Assembly: GCF_003569805.1 (NCBI RefSeq)
Contig: NZ_KZ984051.1
Location: forward strand, 182,760-246,759
Length of the DNA stretch: 64,000 nt
Source: Microbacterium halotolerans
Lineage (GTDB): Bacteria; Actinomycetota; Actinomycetes; Actinomycetales; Microbacteriaceae
Direction: 5' to 3'
Part shown: piece by piece, positions 60,901 to 64,000 of the stretch
Numbering within the stretch: the stretch's first letter is position 1
How the letters are laid out: every line of letters begins with the position of its first letter
Translations under genes and position numbers: made by a program
The notes under the pieces: model-generated
Told to the model about the DNA's origin: nothing
Database searches by the model: none
What the model saw: only the letters and a program-made list of their open reading frames with translations

Positions 60901-62662
60901 TCTCTCGACCCGTGAGAGCGAGGTGACACCGGCCCATCCGGACGACACTCCGCGCTCGGAGTACGACTTCTCGATCGCGTGGGAGTCCGACACCCAGTAC
61001 TACAACGAGGAGTTCTACGACCACCAGGTCGCGATCCACGACTACGTGCTGGATCAGCGCGAAGAGCAGAACATCCAGTATCTGATCCACACGGGCGACA
61101 TCGTCGACGACTACGACCAGCCGTACCAGTGGGCCAACGCCGACCCGCAGTACCAGAGGCTCGACGACGCAGGCCTGCCGTACGGGGTGCTGGCGGGCAA
61201 CCACGATGTGGGCAGCGGCGCCAGCGACTACTCGAAGTACGGCGAGTTCTTCGGGGAGGACCGCTACGCGGGCAACCCATGGTACGGCGAGAGCTTCGAG
61301 AACAACCGCGGGCACTACGACCTGTTCACGGCGGGCGGCATCGACTTCATCACGGTGTACATGGGGTGGGACCCGCAGCAGAACGCGATCGACTGGATGA
61401 ACGACGTGCTCGCCCGCTACCCGGAGCGCGTCGCGATCGTGAACCTGCACGAGTTCATGCTGACCACGGGCGGGCTCGGCCCGGTGCCGCAGCAGATCAT
61501 GGACGAGGTCGTCGCGACGAACCCGAACGTGAAGATGGTCTTCAGCGGTCACTACCACGACGCCTTCACCAGGGTCGACGAGTTCGACGACGACGGCGAC
61601 GGCACGCCCGACCGCACGGTGCACTCGATGCTGTTCGACTACCAGGGCCTGCCGGAGGGCGGCCAGGGCTTCCTGCGCATGCTGCAGTTCGACAACGACG
61701 GCGAGCGGATGCGGGTGCGCACGTACTCGCCGTCGCTCGAGCAGTACAACTCGGAGGACGAGTCGCTGCTGGGCACGGACGACGATCCCTACGCATACCA
61801 GGACTTCGTGGTCTCCTATGCCGAGTTGGGCATCACGCCGAGCGACAAGCAGCTCGAGACGGAGTCGTTCACGGCGGAGGTGCTGGAGTCGACGGAGATC
61901 GGTGCGGACCACGGCGTGGCGGCGGGAGACGTCGCGACCGCGGTGTGGTCGCTGCAGGAGCCTGGCGACTACGGCTGGTACGTGCACACCAGCGACGAGC
62001 ACGGCGGGGTCGACGACTCGGCCGTGCAGACCTTCGCGCTCGTCGAGGGCGAAGATCCGGATCAGCCGCAGACGCCGGAGCTCGCAATCGGCGCCGAGCG
62101 GGTGGCAGCGGGAGAATCGGTGCGGGTGAGCGTGACGGGATTCCCCGCTGGTGCGGAGATCGACTTCGCCCTCGTCTCGCCCGACGGCGTCCAGACGCGG
62201 GCTATGGTCGCCGCGGCCTTCGCGGCGAGCGCTCCGCTCGGGGTGCTGACCGCCGACGCGGACGGCGAGGCCACGGGTGGGCTGACCATCCCCGCCGGCA
62301 CCTCGCCCGGCGCGTACGTGCTGCGGGCCGCGTCCGGTGATGTCAGCGCAGACGCGGCGATCGAGGTGGTCGCCGCCGATGACTCGGACGGCACAGGTGA
62401 CGGTGACGGGACGGGTGGCGACGGCGGGACCGACGGCAGCGGAGGCGGATCGGGCGACGACGGCGGCGACGGTGCTGACGGAGACAGCACCGTCACGGAC
62501 GGATCGGGCGACGGTTCCGGCACCGGGGCATCCGGAGACTCCCTCCCCGCAACGGGAAGCGCGATCGCCGTCGGGGCGCTCAGCCTTGCGGGCCTGGCGC
62601 TGCTCGCGCTCGGCGCGTGGTTCGTCGCGCGACGGCGGCGGCTGGGCCAGCCTCGCGCATAG
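57905..62662 (+). CDS. Cell-wall-anchored metallophosphoesterase with lamin-tail domains
   Basis: A 1585-residue exported protein. Signal peptide 1-35 ending SPAAAAEAP; two lamin-tail domains (about 36-170, VSEIVPDNPGYDDFEYFEV, and 239-390, VTEVLPDSTNVGGSDGYEF); Ig-like segments (about 430-510 and 700-840); a calcineurin-type phosphoesterase about 1019-1310 with SDTQYY, HTGDIVDDY (1062-), AGNHDVGSG (1097-), NLHEF and SGHYHDAF. The first metal motif is DxQ instead of DxH, as in one branch of the family. It ends in a Gly/Asp-rich spacer, the sortase motif LPATG at 1547-1551, a membrane helix and RRRR. Likely hydrolyses phosphoester or nucleotide substrates outside the cell; substrate unknown. 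Confidence 0.92.
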   Translation: MPHTSRRGAARFAALATAAAVLVPIIGFASPAAAAEAPAVFVSEIVPDNPGYDDFEYFEVTNASDAPVSLAEDGIEFSYAYDDSGDTGSQIPLAVEHDVTLAAGESVVLWLSYTTSTVDSFAHTADDFREFTGAAAETQVVRVTGQNGFANGGSRTVRVNDASGNLTWSHYPADSASADAGVDFHVPEGAGAASAVYREQAPYSPGTVDAEQLVPGDAPDDDMPEDIGTLEPNPDASGAELQVTEVLPDSTNVGGSDGYEFIEVFNASAHDVDFGEYAISYLYPQDYETNTNEALWPADPADVTIRAGETLVLWIKNGPNDALTDTDFNAQFSSDLTLGEDLVEIHAAGMANGSARGLAIRTNTGFDVNRAYYNMEGADDTNPDQGIRYAPTDDEKLQDQVESFPATPGRVQVDQVGDGLVVPAPDEAEPVIDDRTAAEIDPAEDFRISLGVTDDIRISTVRVELRNDIDGSAQTVNLLHAGDDVYEHSVAAADLTGKGWYEYTITASDGTHEVTTDPRRATVAGADRDPVRLNLADGDLVGGTATVSASGDAHPSPLELTIDGTAVDSYPSLESEPQFVFETSQTDFYFRNGVRIGEEVLHIFDEGTYERTETIAVPVPLGHIDEREPVTVSIWAGTKAGPWIDEDENNDDFVISGMRLVLPDGRTLRPAGYDDPTEIVAMGDSSGKHDYFDSTFSLPDDAFTAVANDWDTTEVPDGAHEIAATDGQHEATAEAIVDNTAPSIAPSVADGEAYQGEFSLDAEIIDASPVEALAFLDDERIELGHSTSSTELEAGEHSFRVVANDAVGNSAEEEVTFLVPEEQPGSNGFSPDDGAEVEAGDVVLQATLSDPTNDVLDASFRRGSVTRLGDEGVRAGGGTTTDADALLAADTELATTDGLEPVVAENGLPYQLFEVDLPELDDPDAAARVTWQGSADADAQVILYALRADGEEWVELDRFRTTGDGEEFELSGTAALAEHAVDGTITALVQHSEGFAGEDLSTRESEVTPAHPDDTPRSEYDFSIAWESDTQYYNEEFYDHQVAIHDYVLDQREEQNIQYLIHTGDIVDDYDQPYQWANADPQYQRLDDAGLPYGVLAGNHDVGSGASDYSKYGEFFGEDRYAGNPWYGESFENNRGHYDLFTAGGIDFITVYMGWDPQQNAIDWMNDVLARYPERVAIVNLHEFMLTTGGLGPVPQQIMDEVVATNPNVKMVFSGHYHDAFTRVDEFDDDGDGTPDRTVHSMLFDYQGLPEGGQGFLRMLQFDNDGERMRVRTYSPSLEQYNSEDESLLGTDDDPYAYQDFVVSYAELGITPSDKQLETESFTAEVLESTEIGADHGVAAGDVATAVWSLQEPGDYGWYVHTSDEHGGVDDSAVQTFALVEGEDPDQPQTPELAIGAERVAAGESVRVSVTGFPAGAEIDFALVSPDGVQTRAMVAAAFAASAPLGVLTADADGEATGGLTIPAGTSPGAYVLRAASGDVSADAAIEVVAADDSDGTGDGDGTGGDGGTDGSGGGSGDDGGDGADGDSTVTDGSGDGSGTGASGDSLPATGSAIAVGALSLAGLALLALGAWFVARRRRLGQPRA

Positions 62663-62663
62663 C

Positions 62664-62730
62664 GCAGCAGATCGCGCGTTCCCGCACACGAGCATCCGGA
62701 CTCCGTGTTGCGGAACGCGCGATCTGCTGC
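62664..62730. repeat. Intergenic palindromic element, family D, copy 2
   Basis: GCAGCAGATCGCGCGTTCC (62664-62682) and GGAACGCGCGATCTGCTGC (62712-62730) are perfect 19-bp arms, with a further ACACG/CGTGT pair inside. It begins 2 bp after the stop of the phosphoesterase gene and could end its transcript. Confidence 0.9.
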
Positions 62731-62757
62731 CGAACGCGCGGGCGCTGGGCGGTGGTC

Positions 62758-62763
62758 TAGCGT
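62758..62763 (+). promoter_or_regulatory. Leaderless -10 element of the 2-hydroxyacid dehydrogenase gene
   Basis: TAGCGT ends 6 nt before ATG 62770; no ribosome site is present. Confidence 0.65.
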
Positions 62764-62769
62764 GGAGAC

Positions 62770-63705
62770 ATGGCTGAGCACGTCGTCGTCACCGTCCCCA
62801 CCGAGCACCTCGTCGCGGACGTGCGCCGCGAGCTGGATCCGAGCCTCGACGTCGACGTCGTGCTGTGGAACCCGGACGACGCACCGCCCGTGGAGCGTGC
62901 CGACATGGTCGTGATGCCGTACATGGCGAAGCCCGACACGATGACGGAGCACCTCGCCGCACTCGCGCCGCGCCTGGTGCAGGGGCAGTCGATCGGGTAC
63001 GACGACGTGCACGAATACCTGCCGGACGGGCTGCCGTTCGCGAACGCGTCGAGCGTGCACGAGACGGCGACCGCCGAGCTGGCGATCGGTCTCATCCTGA
63101 TGGCGCAGCGCCAGCTCGCCGACTTCGTGCGCCAGCAGGACCGCGCGGAGTGGACCAAGTCGTGGTCGCGCGGCCTCGCCGACCGCCGCGTGCTGCTGCT
63201 CGGCTACGGCGGCGTGGGCAAGGCGATCGCCTCAAGGCTCGCGCCGTTCGAGGTCGAGGTCGTTCCCGTGGCATCCTCCGCCCGCGTCGAGGACGGAGTG
63301 CAGGTGCACGCGCTCGCCGAGCTGGGCGACCTCGCGCCCACCGCAGAGATCCTCGTCAACGCCCTGCCAGGGGGCGACGCGACCCGACACGTCATCGACG
63401 ACTCCGTGCTCAGCGCCCTCCCCGACGACGCGCTCGTGGTCAACGTCGGCCGCGGCACCAGCGTCGACACCGAGGCGCTCGTCGACCACGTGCATCGGGG
63501 CCGCATCCGGTCCGCCAGCGACGTCTTCGATCCGGAGCCGCTGCCGACCGGCCACCCGCTGTGGTCGCTGCCCGGCTCGATCGTCGCTCCGCACGCCGGC
63601 GGCATCAGCCGCGCCATGTTCACGCGCATCGCCCGGCTCGTCGCCGCACAGGCCGGGCGCCTCGCACGCGGCGAGGCGCCGGCCAACGTGGTGCTGGGCG
63701 GCTGA
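62770..63705 (+). CDS. D-isomer-specific 2-hydroxyacid dehydrogenase
   Basis: A 311-residue NAD-binding oxidoreductase. GYGGVGKAIASRLAPF (about 148-163) is the Rossmann motif, VNVGRGTSVDTEAL carries the catalytic Arg region, DVFDPEPLP the Glu, and APHAGGIS the catalytic His. It reduces a 2-keto acid or oxidises a D-2-hydroxyacid in the cytoplasm; the substrate is not clear. Convergent with the last gene in the window. Confidence 0.92.
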   Translation: MAEHVVVTVPTEHLVADVRRELDPSLDVDVVLWNPDDAPPVERADMVVMPYMAKPDTMTEHLAALAPRLVQGQSIGYDDVHEYLPDGLPFANASSVHETATAELAIGLILMAQRQLADFVRQQDRAEWTKSWSRGLADRRVLLLGYGGVGKAIASRLAPFEVEVVPVASSARVEDGVQVHALAELGDLAPTAEILVNALPGGDATRHVIDDSVLSALPDDALVVNVGRGTSVDTEALVDHVHRGRIRSASDVFDPEPLPTGHPLWSLPGSIVAPHAGGISRAMFTRIARLVAAQAGRLARGEAPANVVLGG

Positions 63706-63719
63706 CGAGTGCCTCGTCG

Positions 63720-64000
63720 TCACACCGCGGTGTAGCCGCCGTCGATCAGGTAGTACGAACCGGTGACGAACGAGGCGTCGTCGGAGAGCAGGAACCGGAT
63801 GACCGTGGCGATCTCCTCCGGGCGGCCGAGGCGACCGAGCGGGTGCTTGGCGACCAGACCCTGCTTCACCTCATCCGGAGCGCCGGCCAGCAGAGGGGTG
63901 TCGATGTAGCCGGGGCCGATCGCGTTGACGCGCAGACCCTGCGGGCCGTACTCCGCTGCGGCGTTCTTCGTCACGCCGACGACGGCGTGCTTCGTCGCCG
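63720..64000 (-). CDS. Short-chain dehydrogenase/reductase (5' partial)
   Basis: The last 93 residues of an SDR: the catalytic Lys region ATKHAVVGVTKNAAAEYG, then VNAIGPGYIDTPLL and the end SYYLIDGGYTAV. The cofactor motif and the active-site Tyr lie beyond the window end. Cofactor and substrate cannot be judged. Confidence 0.9.
   Translation of the reverse strand, partial: ATKHAVVGVTKNAAAEYGPQGLRVNAIGPGYIDTPLLAGAPDEVKQGLVAKHPLGRLGRPEEIATVIRFLLSDDASFVTGSYYLIDGGYTAV

Noticed and set aside
59960..62695. 911-codon minus-strand frame opposite the phosphoesterase
   Set aside because: Shadow frame; the plus strand has signal peptide, metal motifs and LPATG.

Overview
The window is high-GC DNA with tightly packed genes, GTG starts, DUF3073, PadR-type regulators, DUF4870 and DUF4352 proteins, LPXTG-type surface protein sorting and many promoters of the TANNNT type placed 6-7 nt before a start codon. 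Together these point to an actinobacterium of the Microbacteriaceae, most likely Microbacterium or a close relative. This is inferred from gene content; no rRNA or tRNA gene is visible. The window is chromosomal in character: no integrase, transposase, phage gene, plasmid gene or CRISPR array was found.

Layout. 1-7.3 kb: a DEAD-box RNA helicase with an unusually long Arg/Asp/Gly-rich N-terminal extension (3' end outside the window), an aldose epimerase, a large LuxR-type ATPase regulator, a DUF4870 membrane protein and a lipoprotein. 7.4-12.5 kb: an RND exporter, a two-gene CrcB fluoride channel operon and a small membrane protein. 12.5-17.8 kb: a TetR regulator, a TipA-like MerR regulator with an internal start, a DUF4097/PadR pair, a universal stress protein, DUF3073 and two membrane proteins. 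18-28.6 kb: purine genes purM-purF, purD and purC, interleaved with small conserved genes and a BisC-type molybdenum oxidoreductase. 28.6-33 kb: 5-oxoprolinase genes (pxpA and a pxpB-pxpC fusion), a PPK2-type polyphosphate kinase and a short-chain dehydrogenase. 33.9-38.9 kb: one operon encoding a lipoprotein, a duplicated permease, an ATPase, a CobA-type corrinoid adenosyltransferase and a NUDIX hydrolase. 39.2-45.1 kb: a cellobiose-type operon (binding protein, two permeases, GH1 beta-glucosidase, LacI regulator) behind two perfect CebR-like operators. 45.1-48.3 kb: a two-component system and a DUF4352 protein. 49-50 kb: purS-purQ, with no purL beside them. 50-54 kb: a TetR/SDR divergent pair and an AarF-like kinase behind a PadR regulator. 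54-57.7 kb: a remnant of a maltose transporter (malF fused to malG) divergent from a GH13 alpha-glucosidase and its LacI regulator. 57.9-64 kb: a 1585-residue cell-wall-anchored metallophosphoesterase, a D-2-hydroxyacid dehydrogenase and a partial short-chain dehydrogenase.

Two patterns run through the whole window. First, many genes appear to be transcribed without a leader. Second, the gaps between genes hold several families of short palindromic elements (about 40-100 bp, arms 9-19 bp) that recur as direct copies and that no annotated gene explains. The best candidates for something undescribed are these palindromes, the ABC transporter/CobA/NUDIX operon, the TipA-like dual-product regulator and the helicase with its long charged tail.
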